From contig JAKBBS010000004.1 in the NCBI GenBank assembly GCA_021808425.1, positions 1 through 42,540 of the forward strand: 42,540 bases of DNA, given 5' to 3'. A program made the position numbers and the translations under genes. How positions within the stretch are numbered: the stretch's first letter is position 1; every line of letters starts with the position of its first letter. Positions 32,341-40,177 of this stretch are shown in pieces. This stretch comes from Actinomycetes bacterium (GTDB taxonomy: Bacteria > Actinomycetota > Acidimicrobiia > Acidimicrobiales > Palsa-688). The notes beneath the pieces are model-generated. The model did no database searches. It was not told the DNA's origin and saw nothing but the letters and a program-made list of their open reading frames with translations.

Positions 32341-33444
32341 TCACCTGATGGCGAGTTGAGTCTCAGAGTCGAAGACGTGCACTCCGGCGTCCCCGTGTAC
32401 AGTGAGCGCAATCGCTTCGTCGATCCGCGCTTTTACCGTCCGTGGCAGCTTGGCGGTTAGCGAGACGTCGCCGACGCGTACTAAAACATGCTGCTCGGCC
32501 CCGAGCGGCTCGACCACTTCGACGACGCCGACGATCCGGCTTTCACCCACCTCCTGTTCGCCCTCTGTGCAAACAGACAGGTAGTCGGGCCTCAATCCGA
32601 CAATGACTTCACTTCCACCGTTTTGCGCTACTGCGTTCGCTAGTTCCCCCGAGAGACATATAACGCCTCCCTCGTTGCGAAGCACGCAGCCTCCGAGCGA
32701 CCTATCAACCTGGCAGGTCAGAAATCCCATCGAAGGGGATCCGATGAAGCCACCCACGAACTTGTTGATCGGCCGGAGGTAAAGGTCGTCGGGAGTTCCG
32801 ACCTGTAATATTCGTCCATCGGCCATCACGGCGATCCGGTCACCCATCGTCAACGCCTCGACCTGATCGTGCGTCACGAAAATGAACGTTGCTTCAAGGC
32901 GCTTGTGAAGCTTCAATATTTCGGCTCGCATCTCCGCACGGAGGTGAGCGTCGAGGTTGGACAGTGGCTCGTCCATCAAAAAGACGCTCGGATTGCGCAC
33001 GATCGCGCGTCCTAACGCCACCCGTTGCCGCTGGCCACCCGAAAGTTGTTTCGGCTTGCGCTTCAGCAGGTGTTCAATAGCGAGAACTCCCGCCGCCGAG
33101 CGCACCCTCTGGTCGATCTCCGGCTTGGGAAAGTGGTGTCGCCTGAGACCAAACGCCATATTGTCATAGACGTCCATGTGCGGGTAGAGCGCGTAGTTCT
33201 GGAACACCATCGCCACGTTTCGATCCTTGACGTCGACCTCGTTGACAAGGCGATCACCGATCAATACGCGGCCGGCCGTAAGCTGCTCCAGTCCCGCCAC
33301 GATACGAAGGAGCGTCGTCTTGCCCGACCCGGAGGCACCGACCAGGACGACGAACTCTCCGTCGGCTATCTCCAAGCTGCAATTCGACAGGACCGTCTCC
33401 TCGCCGAACTTCTTCATTACCTCGTCGACGCTTACAGACGCCAT
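32341..33444 (-). CDS. Sugar ABC transporter ATP-binding protein (MalK/UgpC/MsmK type)
   Basis: A 367-aa ATPase of CUT1 importers. Walker A is GASGSGKT (residues 36-43), Q-loop VFQNYALYPHM, signature LSGGQRQRVALGRA (from residue 134), Walker B FLMDEPLSNLD and switch His192 in FVTHDQVEA. The C-terminal third is the TOBE/regulatory domain (VGLRPDYLSVC). It sits in the operon with its own binding protein and permeases, so it is a dedicated ATPase and not a shared MsiK. The gap to the upstream permease is 49 nt. Confidence 0.95.
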   Translation of the reverse strand: MASVSVDEVMKKFGEETVLSNCSLEIADGEFVVLVGASGSGKTTLLRIVAGLEQLTAGRVLIGDRLVNEVDVKDRNVAMVFQNYALYPHMDVYDNMAFGLRRHHFPKPEIDQRVRSAAGVLAIEHLLKRKPKQLSGGQRQRVALGRAIVRNPSVFLMDEPLSNLDAHLRAEMRAEILKLHKRLEATFIFVTHDQVEALTMGDRIAVMADGRILQVGTPDDLYLRPINKFVGGFIGSPSMGFLTCQVDRSLGGCVLRNEGGVICLSGELANAVAQNGGSEVIVGLRPDYLSVCTEGEQEVGESRIVGVVEVVEPLGAEQHVLVRVGDVSLTAKLPRTVKARIDEAIALTVHGDAGVHVFDSETQLAIR

Positions 33445-33493
33445 CGTGCTTCTCCTATCACACTGCTACGAGCCTTGAGCACTAAAGCCTGCC

Positions 33494-34411
33494 CTACACG
33501 CCTGAAAGGGCCCCGGCCGTCAGGCCGCGAACCAAGAAGCGCTGAATGGCGAAGAATGCAACGGCTAGAGGAATTGTCGTCAGGAACGCCGCCGCCATCA
33601 TGCCGCCCCAGTCAGTCTTGAACTGCCCAGTGAAGCTCAGCAACAATCCTGGAGGCAGGGTCTGCTTGCTCAACTGATTTACCAATGTCAACGGATACAA
33701 CAGGTTGTTCCAAGTGTTGATAAAGACGAACACACCTGTAGTGATAAGTCCGGCCATGGCAAGTGGCAGAGTGATGCGAAAAAACACGAAGATTTGCGAT
33801 GATCCGTCGACTCGGGCGGCGTTCTCTATCTCGATAGGTATGCCATCGATGAAACCTTTCATGAGCCACGCCCCGAAAGGAAGCGAGAAGGAGCAGTAAC
33901 CAATTACGAGACCGACATCGCTGTTGAGCAGGTGCAAACTCAGGAATTCGAGGTACAGGGGGACTAGTAGCACTGCCAGTGGCAGCATCTGCGTTGCAAG
34001 AACAACGTAGGTGAGCGAACCCCGAAACATGTACCTTCCACGAGAAAAGCTGTAACCGGCAAGCGCCGACAGGAGCACCGTGATAACCGACGTTATGACC
34101 GACGTGACGATACTGTTGACCAAGAATGAGCCGAACGGGAAAGGACCGTTGAAGAGGCCACTGTAATTGGTGACAGTGGCCGGGTGCGGGTAGAGCGTCG
34201 GGTTCGGCAGAGCGACCTCTGAACCACTTTTGAGCGACGTAACTATCATCCAGTAGATCGGAGCGACGCTCCAAGCGAGCATGACGGCTACAACGACAAG
34301 AATTGCTAATCGCGACGCGCGACTTTGGCGCATCCAGAACCTCCGGAGCCCGCCAGTCGGGACGCTTCGAGAAGCCCGCGACCTTGTCTCGACTTCGATG
34401 ACGTCGCTCAT
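33494..34411 (-). CDS. Sugar ABC transporter permease, MalG type
   Basis: A 305-aa membrane permease. N-terminal cytoplasmic residues lead to TM1 (LAILVVVAVMLAWSVAPIYW), a periplasmic loop, and the MetI-like core with the ATPase-coupling EAA loop (IEIENAARVDGSSQIFVFFRITLPLA, seen in pieces as ENAARVDGSS and RITLPLAMAG). The start at 34411 is fixed by a 4-nt ATGA overlap with the MalF-type gene; the longer in-frame extension lies inside that gene. It ends VRGLTAGALSG, as MalG relatives do. Confidence 0.93.
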   Translation of the reverse strand: MSDVIEVETRSRASRSVPTGGLRRFWMRQSRASRLAILVVVAVMLAWSVAPIYWMIVTSLKSGSEVALPNPTLYPHPATVTNYSGLFNGPFPFGSFLVNSIVTSVITSVITVLLSALAGYSFSRGRYMFRGSLTYVVLATQMLPLAVLLVPLYLEFLSLHLLNSDVGLVIGYCSFSLPFGAWLMKGFIDGIPIEIENAARVDGSSQIFVFFRITLPLAMAGLITTGVFVFINTWNNLLYPLTLVNQLSKQTLPPGLLLSFTGQFKTDWGGMMAAAFLTTIPLAVAFFAIQRFLVRGLTAGALSGV

Positions 34412-35295
34412 GTTCCAGGTTCCATCTGTACTGCCCGCACGAAGCCGATCGCCAGGACCAGGAGGATCACGAGCCAAACCACCCCCACTGCCGCGGCATA
34501 TCCGATGTCGTAACTCGAGAAGGCAAGCTGATACACGTATATCACTAGTGTAGTTGTGGACACTCCTGGACCTCCGCCGGTCATCGACTCGATGTGAGGG
34601 AAGTTGTTGAAGTTCGCGATTACCATGAGCAAAACAGCTATGACAGCTGGGCCCCTCAAGTACTGAAGCTTCACATGGCGAACGACTGACCATTTGCCGG
34701 CACCATCAGTCCGCGCGGCTTCGACGACATCTTCTGGAACTGCCTTCAGGCCAGCCGAGAAGATCAGCAGGAAGAAGGGAAGTTGCGCCCAGACGTTTGC
34801 GAGAATCACCGTCGGCATAGCCCATTTCGGGGAGGCGAGAAACGGGACGGAACTGCTGACGAGATGAAGGCGCAGCAGAAGGGAATTGACGATTCCTCCC
34901 GACTCCTCAAACATGTAGCGAAAAAGGTAGGCGGCTACAACAGTCGGCACGGCCCAAGGTGTCAAGAGTATCGTCTGCACGATCTTATATCGCCCGAAGA
35001 AGTCTTCGAGTATCAAAGCCAGCGACAGCCCTCCTAGCCCAGCTAGGAGGACTGAAGCAGCTGTGAAAATAACGGTGTTCTTGAGCGCAGTCCTGAAGAC
35101 CGAGTCGTGAATCAGCGTCCTATAGTTCCCGAACCCTACTCCGTGGGCTACCGGGTTCACCAGGCTTGTTGATGTAAACGACAGCTGGACAGCCCGTACC
35201 GCCGGGTAGGCGATTACAAAGGCAAGAATAGCGATCGTCGGAACCGCCATCCACAGTAGGCGTTTCCTACGCAGAAACCTCGAGACCGTCGACAA
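34408..35295 (-). CDS. Sugar ABC transporter permease, MalF type
   Basis: A permease of about 295 aa. After RFLRRKRLLWMAVPT come TM1 (IAILAFVIAYPAVRAVQLSF), NTVIFTAASVLLAGLGGLSL, WAVPTVVAAYLFRYMF and the coupling loop EDVVEAARTDGAGKWSVVRHV, with the C-terminal FNNFPHIESMTGGGPGVSTT typical of CUT1 MalF-like subunits. Start is uncertain: TTG 35295 follows the binding-protein stop; a CTG forming a CTGA overlap with that stop and an ATG just before TM1 are alternatives. Longer versions would overlap the binding-protein gene. Confidence 0.9.
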   Translation of the reverse strand: MSTVSRFLRRKRLLWMAVPTIAILAFVIAYPAVRAVQLSFTSTSLVNPVAHGVGFGNYRTLIHDSVFRTALKNTVIFTAASVLLAGLGGLSLALILEDFFGRYKIVQTILLTPWAVPTVVAAYLFRYMFEESGGIVNSLLLRLHLVSSSVPFLASPKWAMPTVILANVWAQLPFFLLIFSAGLKAVPEDVVEAARTDGAGKWSVVRHVKLQYLRGPAVIAVLLMVIANFNNFPHIESMTGGGPGVSTTTLVIYVYQLAFSSYDIGYAAAVGVVWLVILLVLAIGFVRAVQMEPGT

Positions 35296-35306
35296 GACCG
35301 GCGCTG

Positions 35307-36770
35307 TCAGCCAGTTAAGCCAGCGCTTTGCAACGCAGTCTTGTACTGGGAGACCATCGTGGACTCGATCGACGATAGCGACTGGGAGGTTGTCATGGCA
35401 GTAGCAACACCGGTCATAATCGGGGGAAACGCTACGTCGTACTTGGGACCCCACCCAGGCCGAATCACGGTCGGTTCGATTTGGGTTTTGTAAGCACTGA
35501 AGTTCGGGTTATCTACAAGTGAAGCCCAAGCGGGGTTGGTGGCGACGAGAGGAGGAAGCGCGTCTTCGTACTTGACCGAGTAATCGGCCACCGCCTGAGG
35601 CGACGTCGTCAGCCATTGCATGAACTTCCAGGCCGCAGCCTTATTTTTCGCTGTCTTAAACATTACTAGCTGGTGGTCGGTAGGTACGGTGTAGTGAGTT
35701 CCGCTCGAGCCGGCCGGGATAGTCGTCACGCCGAAGGTCGAATAGAACTGTGCGTTTGTCATGTGGTTCGTCGATTGAACTGCACTTTGAAAGTAAGGCC
35801 CATCGATAGCGAACGCTACCTTGTTGACAGCAGCTATAGAGCGGAAGTGCCCTTGCAGCTGATTGGGGATGTCGTAATGATCTTGGCCCAGTAAGCGAAT
35901 AAAGGACAAGTATTGGGTGAAGCCAGGAGTCTGGACGTTTAAAGTCGACGTCGATTCACTCATGGGGGTCACCCCGAAGTCCTGCATGAATGACCAGTTG
36001 ATGTCCAGCCCAAACGACCGGTTCGTTGTGTCGAAGCCGAATGGGATCATACCAGTCGATGGGGGGTACTTAGCCTTTATCATCGCCAAGTCTTGCTCAA
36101 ACTGCGTGATCGTGGTTGGAGGAGTAGCAATTCCCGCCGCTTGCAAGATGTTCTTGTTGTACCAAAGACCAAATGGAGCGATCACCCAAGGTGTCGCTTC
36201 GAACTGGCCGCTATAAGTGCCTTCTGTGACGGCCTGAGGTACGAGTGACTTCATGAAGGATGACCCGGCATAGCTTGACAGCGGCTGCAGCGCGTTGTCG
36301 TAGGCCAAAGCGGCGGTGTAGTCGCCTTGCACTTCGGCAATGTCGGGCGCGTTCCCGGATCGCACCTCCAACAGAAGCTGCGATCCGATGTTCGAGTAAG
36401 ACACTGGCTGGCTGACGATCGTGACGCCAGGATTCTGCTGCTCATAGAGCGAGATCGCCGCCTTGAGGCCGGGAGCTGTGTTGGACTCGTCGGAGGCCCA
36501 GTTGGCAAAAGTGATCGTCACGGGACCTGTACTCGCCGCTGAAGTCGCGGATGACCCTCCCGAGCCTGTCGTGGTCCCAGGCGAGGCCGCCGGCTTAGTA
36601 CTACTACTGCACGCTGCAAGCAGCAACCCGCCCGTGGCAACTATGGCTGCTAGTCGGGCCGTATGGCTCCGTTGCGACAGCCGACCGACACTACTGAGTG
36701 AATCTACAGCCTGGACAGCCCTACGGCCGCTCTTCGGAGAACGAATGTAGGGGACACCGTCGCTGCGCAT
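35307..36770 (-). CDS. Sugar ABC transporter substrate-binding lipoprotein (family 1)
   Basis: A 487-aa lipoprotein. A long basic leader, hydrophobic stretch and lipobox LLAACSSS (lipid Cys54) are followed by a Ser/Gly/Thr linker and the family 1 binding fold (VTITFANWASDESNTAPGLK, GNAPDIAEVQGDYTAAL, FGLWYNKNILQAAGI, AAWKFMQWLTTSPQAVADY). It would capture an oligosaccharide, probably an alpha-glucoside or xylose-containing sugar given the GH31 gene downstream. GGAGGAACAT directly before ATG is one of the strongest ribosome sites in the window, fitting the usual excess of binding protein. It is the first gene of the six-gene operon; no regulator gene is adjacent. Confidence 0.93.
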   Translation of the reverse strand: MRSDGVPYIRSPKSGRRAVQAVDSLSSVGRLSQRSHTARLAAIVATGGLLLAACSSSTKPAASPGTTTGSGGSSATSAASTGPVTITFANWASDESNTAPGLKAAISLYEQQNPGVTIVSQPVSYSNIGSQLLLEVRSGNAPDIAEVQGDYTAALAYDNALQPLSSYAGSSFMKSLVPQAVTEGTYSGQFEATPWVIAPFGLWYNKNILQAAGIATPPTTITQFEQDLAMIKAKYPPSTGMIPFGFDTTNRSFGLDINWSFMQDFGVTPMSESTSTLNVQTPGFTQYLSFIRLLGQDHYDIPNQLQGHFRSIAAVNKVAFAIDGPYFQSAVQSTNHMTNAQFYSTFGVTTIPAGSSGTHYTVPTDHQLVMFKTAKNKAAAWKFMQWLTTSPQAVADYSVKYEDALPPLVATNPAWASLVDNPNFSAYKTQIEPTVIRPGWGPKYDVAFPPIMTGVATAMTTSQSLSSIESTMVSQYKTALQSAGLTG

Positions 36771-37126
36771 ATGTTCCTCCCTGGTATGACCTCTGGCCGT
36801 AGCCGTAGCTTAAGTCCTGACGGCACGGCGCGCAACAGTTGTCCTGTTGGTCGCAAGGGTCGACGGCGAAACCATAACCCGCCTCTCAACGAGGCCGAAC
36901 TGGCCGACTATCAGCCGCTGCTCGCCGACGCCCGACGCAAGCTGACCATCAGACTTCAAGGGCACATGCTTTGAGCTGATCGAAGCGCCCGAGGCCGGCG
37001 AGAGCCCCGGCTCCCCAGAGCGCTCAGGAAGCAACGGTAACGGCCTCCCAAAGCCTCTTGGCCGCAAAGCCGAGGGACTCAGTGACTCAGGACCCGAAGG
37101 CTTCGAAGGTCGAGAGTGCTGGAAGC

Positions 37127-37181
37127 CGTCAAATTTGGTCAGGCTGTGTCCGGTCCGCGAGGATCCTGACCAAATTTGACG
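37127..37181. repeat. Perfect 17-bp inverted repeat
   Basis: CGTCAAATTTGGTCAGG (37127-37143) is the exact reverse complement of 37165-37181, with a 21-nt spacer. The arms are much richer in A/T than their surroundings. No T-run follows on either strand. It may be a protein-binding site, the fused ends of a small mobile element, or a transcript hairpin. Confidence 0.8.
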
Positions 37182-37260
37182 AATTCCGAATCGCACGACG
37201 GAAGCCCGAGCGACAGTGACTCGGGTCGGAGCGTGCTCAGACCGCGCCAAGTTGCGTATC

Positions 37261-37330
37261 CAACTTCGGCGGGCGTGTCGCTTGATCACCCACCTCGGAC
37301 GGCTGCTCGACATTTCCCGCGAGGTCTGAG
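37261..37330 (+). pseudogene. 3' scrap of an LLM-class oxidoreductase gene
   Basis: One plus frame ends THLGRLLDISREV followed by TGA (37328-37330). It matches the C-terminus GLGRLLDISRKL of the LLM gene at 27873-28898. At DNA level 26 nt from 37294 match 28863-28888 with one mismatch. No upstream part of the gene is recognisable, so this is a leftover of a deleted or duplicated paralogue. Confidence 0.55.
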
Positions 37331-37354
37331 CTACCGAGGGCGTACCGTTGACCG

Positions 37355-37798
37355 GTGGGTTCTTCGTCAGAAGGTTTCGTTCGATTCCGCCGGCGGGGCC
37401 AGCCGCCGATAAGGCGAGGCATCACTTCGTCGCCTACAAGCCCTCACAAACGCTGGAGTAGCCGCCAGCTGCACCGCCTCGGCGTCATGGGTTCGCACGC
37501 ATGGGCCGGCGCGACCGTATTCGGGTTGGCGCTCGGCTGGGTTGCGTGGGGGGTAGCGTCAGGGTTTCCCTCCTACTGGCCCGTCATCTTGCAATCGGTC
37601 ACGTCGATCGTGACGGTGGTGATGCTCTTCGCCATCCAGCACATGCAAAATCGTGATCAGACGGTGATCCAACGAAAGCTTGACGAGATCCTCCGCTCGA
37701 TCCCCCAGGCCGACAACCAGCTGATCGCTTTCGAAGAGGCGCCCGACGAGCACATCGAGACGCTCACGGAGATCAATCGGCAGGACCGCCTGACGTAG
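37355..37798 (+). CDS. Low-affinity iron permease family-like membrane protein
   Basis: A protein of about 147 aa with two hydrophobic segments (AGATVFGLALGWVAWGVASG and WPVILQSVTSIVTVVMLFAI) followed by the highly typical QHMQNRDQTVIQRKLDEILR and EEAPDEHIE. This arrangement matches short bacterial members of the low-affinity iron permease family, where QNxQNRD after TM2 is the hallmark. Transport by such short proteins is unproven. GTG 37355 is the longest start and lacks a clear ribosome site; ATG 37487 would give 103 aa and keep both segments. The 3' end overlaps the convergent acyltransferase gene by 26 nt. Confidence 0.75.
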   Translation: MGSSSEGFVRFRRRGQPPIRRGITSSPTSPHKRWSSRQLHRLGVMGSHAWAGATVFGLALGWVAWGVASGFPSYWPVILQSVTSIVTVVMLFAIQHMQNRDQTVIQRKLDEILRSIPQADNQLIAFEEAPDEHIETLTEINRQDRLT

Positions 37799-38789
37799 AC
37801 GGTGCCTTGCGGGAGTCGATCCACTCGTCGACGATCGACCATTCCGTCGTCAGCCAACGCAACCGGGCCTCGTCGCCCTGCGGCGGGGCCGCTACCGGCC
37901 ACCACCGCACCGTCATAGGGCGCTCGAAGGGAATCGCCCTCCACACGAGAGCAGGGGTTACAAGCCCCTCGAGACCTGTATGGGCCGCGACCACGATTTC
38001 CAGCTCCGGTCGGGCGTCGATGCAGGCGAGCACCCCGCCCGGCCGCGGCGGCAGGACATGCTCCATGAGCGCAGCGGCAGCTGCAGCCCGATGCCGGCGC
38101 TCGGAGCGCAGGTGCGCTATCGCTCGGATACGACGTCGAGGTGTCCAGTTGCCACCTTCTGGGAAGATCAGCAGGGCGTCGCGGCCGTCCAGGCCGGCGG
38201 CAAGAGTAGATAGCCGGACGGCCAGATCCTCGCCGGGCGGCGGTTGCTTCGCCAGGAAGCAACCGTCGAGCCGGCTGAGCGCCACGTCGATGAGAGGCTC
38301 CCAGCGCAGCACCTCCTTTAGCACCACCCGTGGACAACGGTTGTAGCGGTTGATCAGCAGCCACACCAAGACGAAGGAATCACCCGGACCGCCGTGGCGG
38401 GCCAGGACGATGACGGGGCGGTCGTCGTCGAGCGGGGATGCGTGGGGGCGCTCCTCGATTGCGACCGTGAATCCGCACCAGCGTCGGGCTCCCGCGAGGA
38501 CTGCGCCGAGCGCCCAGCCGAGCAAGCGCGTGTTGACCTCCCTCCACCACGCGTCGGAGTGAAGCTTCTTGACACTCCACACTCCGAGGAGAGCGACGAG
38601 GCTAGCCAGCTCGACGGCCAGGTAGCTCAGAGCGAATGCTCCGAGCCGCAAAACTCGGAGGCGTCGATCGAAGGGTGCCACAACCAGCCCGGCTACGCTG
38701 AGCACTGCGAAGCACGCGACTAGGACGACCTCGACAACCACGACAACGGGAGCGAGAGCCCGGCGGATAGGGCGGGGAAGCGACGTCAT
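37773..38789 (-). CDS. PlsC-like acyltransferase
   Basis: A 338-aa membrane-anchored acyltransferase of the lysophosphatidate acyltransferase superfamily. Two or three N-terminal hydrophobic segments (VVVVVEVVLVACFAVLSVAG, YLAVELASLVALLGVWSV) precede the catalytic HX4D motif RHGGPGD (His132, Asp137) and the acceptor-binding FPEGG (about residues 209-213). Substrate is probably a lysophospholipid or glycerol phosphate. The start at 38789 is set by a 4-nt ATGA overlap with the patatin stop; an upstream ATG (38807) is less likely. Coupling to a phospholipase suggests deacylation-reacylation of membrane lipids (inference). Confidence 0.87.
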   Translation of the reverse strand: MTSLPRPIRRALAPVVVVVEVVLVACFAVLSVAGLVVAPFDRRLRVLRLGAFALSYLAVELASLVALLGVWSVKKLHSDAWWREVNTRLLGWALGAVLAGARRWCGFTVAIEERPHASPLDDDRPVIVLARHGGPGDSFVLVWLLINRYNRCPRVVLKEVLRWEPLIDVALSRLDGCFLAKQPPPGEDLAVRLSTLAAGLDGRDALLIFPEGGNWTPRRRIRAIAHLRSERRHRAAAAAALMEHVLPPRPGGVLACIDARPELEIVVAAHTGLEGLVTPALVWRAIPFERPMTVRWWPVAAPPQGDEARLRWLTTEWSIVDEWIDSRKAPSTSGGPAD

Positions 38790-39622
38790 GGGTCCACGAC
38801 GTTGCACAGGTAGGCGGCAGTAGCGTGTCGCGCCGAAGCAATCCGCAGTGATATGTCACGAGTATTGCCATATCGTGTCGACAGGGTCCCGGCGGGATCC
38901 CTGCCCGTCGGGAGGATGTGGACATCTACGCCTGCCGGGACCTTCGACAGGTCCTCTGCGAACTGGTGGCGCCGGGCTATCTCGAAGGCTACGAGGGCCA
39001 CCTCCCAAGGCCGGCGTGGCGCGACTAGAGGCCGTTCAATCCGCCCGACGTGCAGCACGAACACCCGGGTGGCGCCAAGATCAAGCGCCCGACCGACAGG
39101 GACCGATCTGACGAGACCGCCGTCCATGAAGTGCTCGTCTCCGACCCGCACCGGGGGGAGCAGTCCAGGGACGGCGCAGGACGCCAGCACTGCGTCTACG
39201 ACGGGCCCGTCTTTGAACCAGTGAGCCCGGGCATTTTCGATAGAAGCTGCGACGCACTCGAAATGGACCGCGAGGTCCTCTATCCGGGCGTCCGGTGCCG
39301 CTTGGTCGATGAGGCGGCGCAGCGCCTCGTTGCCGTGAAGGTAGGTGCCGTGGCTGACGACGTTGGAGATCTGCCTCACCACCGAGCCCGAAAAGACGTC
39401 TCTAGTTTGGAGCTCCCTCCATGTCTCACCCAACCGTTCGACTGCCGCCACAGTCGGGTCCGCTGCGATGACAACTCCATTGAGGGCACCGATGCTGCAG
39501 CCGACCACAAGATCCGGCCGGATCCCCCGCTCGAGTAACGCCTGCAACATGCCCACTTCGGCTGCGCCGAGCAGGCCTCCTCCGCCGAGCACGAACGCAG
39601 TCGTCAAGTGAGTCCGGTCCAA
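38786..39622 (-). CDS. Patatin-like phospholipase
   Basis: A 278-aa bacterial patatin-family acyl hydrolase (RssA/YchK type) with a Ser-Asp dyad. The oxyanion loop is VLGGGGLLGAAEVGML, the nucleophile Ser43 lies in GCSIG, and the catalytic Asp167 in MDGGLVRSVP. It cleaves fatty acids from phospholipids or other lipids in the cytoplasm or at the membrane; no signal peptide is seen. It is the first gene of a two-gene minus-strand operon with the acyltransferase. No clear Shine-Dalgarno was noted at its ATG. Confidence 0.9.
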   Translation of the reverse strand: MDRTHLTTAFVLGGGGLLGAAEVGMLQALLERGIRPDLVVGCSIGALNGVVIAADPTVAAVERLGETWRELQTRDVFSGSVVRQISNVVSHGTYLHGNEALRRLIDQAAPDARIEDLAVHFECVAASIENARAHWFKDGPVVDAVLASCAVPGLLPPVRVGDEHFMDGGLVRSVPVGRALDLGATRVFVLHVGRIERPLVAPRRPWEVALVAFEIARRHQFAEDLSKVPAGVDVHILPTGRDPAGTLSTRYGNTRDISLRIASARHATAAYLCNVVDP

Positions 39623-39673
39623 CGCACGCTCAAGACCACCGTACGATCATAGGAACCCGCACATGGCAACTTG

Positions 39674-39692
39674 TACCATATGATACCATATG
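39674..39692 (+). promoter_or_regulatory. Tandem CATATG operator and -10 of the third mazEF-like locus
   Basis: Two copies of TACCATATG(A/G) lie in tandem. The palindromic CATATG cores at 39677-39682 and 39687-39692 are exactly 10 bp apart, one helical turn, as expected for cooperative binding of ribbon-helix-helix dimers. TACCAT at 39684-39689 is a plausible -10 hexamer 6 nt before ATG 39696, giving a leaderless mRNA. The overlap of operator and -10 fits autorepression. Confidence 0.5.
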
Positions 39693-39695
39693 GTC

Positions 39696-39944
39696 ATGGC
39701 ACGAACCCAGACGCTTGTACAGCTCGACGACGGTCTCATAGCCCTCCTTGACCAACGGGCGTCGGGGTTGGGCGCGTCACGGTCGGCACTGATCCGCCGC
39801 GCCATCGAGGCTTACCTTGCCGCCGACGCCGACGCCGCAATAGACGAGGCGATCGCGGCGGGCTATGAACGTGTTCCCGCGGAGGATCCCGCGTTGGATG
39901 TGATCGCCCTGGCGGCAGCGAGCATCGAGGCCGAACCGTGGTAA
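39696..39944 (+). CDS. Ribbon-helix-helix antitoxin (CopG family)
   Basis: An 82-aa protein, MARTQTLVQLDDGLIALLDQ followed by RASGLGASRSALIRRAIEAYL, a textbook ribbon-helix-helix, with an acidic tail ending SIEAEPW. ATG 39696 is preferred to ATG 39690 because of the -10 spacing. It precedes a decayed mazF, so it is an antitoxin whose own toxin is dead. It could still repress its promoter or neutralise related toxins. The ORF itself is undamaged. Confidence 0.85.
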   Translation: MARTQTLVQLDDGLIALLDQRASGLGASRSALIRRAIEAYLAADADAAIDEAIAAGYERVPAEDPALDVIALAAASIEAEPW

Positions 39945-40177
39945 ATCGTGGAGAGCTGTAGCGGGCCGAGTCGCCAAACGATAAGCGACGTCACTATCTT
40001 GTCATCACCCGCCCTTGTCATCACCCGCCAGGCCGCTATCCCGGTGCTGACAACCCAGATGGCAGTGCCGGCTACCCGCCGCATACGGGAAACTCCTACC
40101 GGGTCGTTCTCGATGAACGGACGGCCTACACGATGTCTGCCGCTTCTCTCCCTCGCTACCAGCTGATAGAAATCCAC
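39938..40177 (+). pseudogene. Decayed mazF toxin: stop codon, 16-bp tandem duplication, frameshift
   Basis: From GTG 39938, overlapping the antitoxin stop, the sequence reads VVNRGEL, then TAG (39959-39961) where MazF proteins have Trp (TGG), then RAESPNDKRR. A perfect 16-bp tandem duplication (39998-40013 and 40014-40029) shifts the frame. After it, LVITRQAAIPVLTTQMAVPA and TRRIRE continue as MazF. A further single-base shift near 40110 is needed to read VVLDERTAY. At least three independent lesions make this a dead gene. Confidence 0.8.

Larger units (their letters stand above)
36771..37354. other. Long intergenic region with inverted repeats and gene scraps
   Basis: A 584-nt stretch with no convincing intact gene. 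A plus ORF (36771-36974, reading NEAELADYQPLLADARRKLT) and a 167-codon minus ORF are present but neither resembles a known family. It contains a perfect 17-bp inverted repeat (37127-37181), a small CCCGAG/CTCGGG hairpin (about 37207-37227) and the 3' scrap of an LLM oxidoreductase gene (37261-37330). The sugar operon promoter must lie near 36771-36900, but no clear -10/-35 pair was found. Confidence 0.6.

Noticed and set aside
36810..37313. 167-codon minus-strand ORF in the gap before the sugar operon
   Set aside because: No recognisable motif, Ser/Arg/Pro-rich, and it spans the inverted repeat and the LLM scrap; most likely chance.
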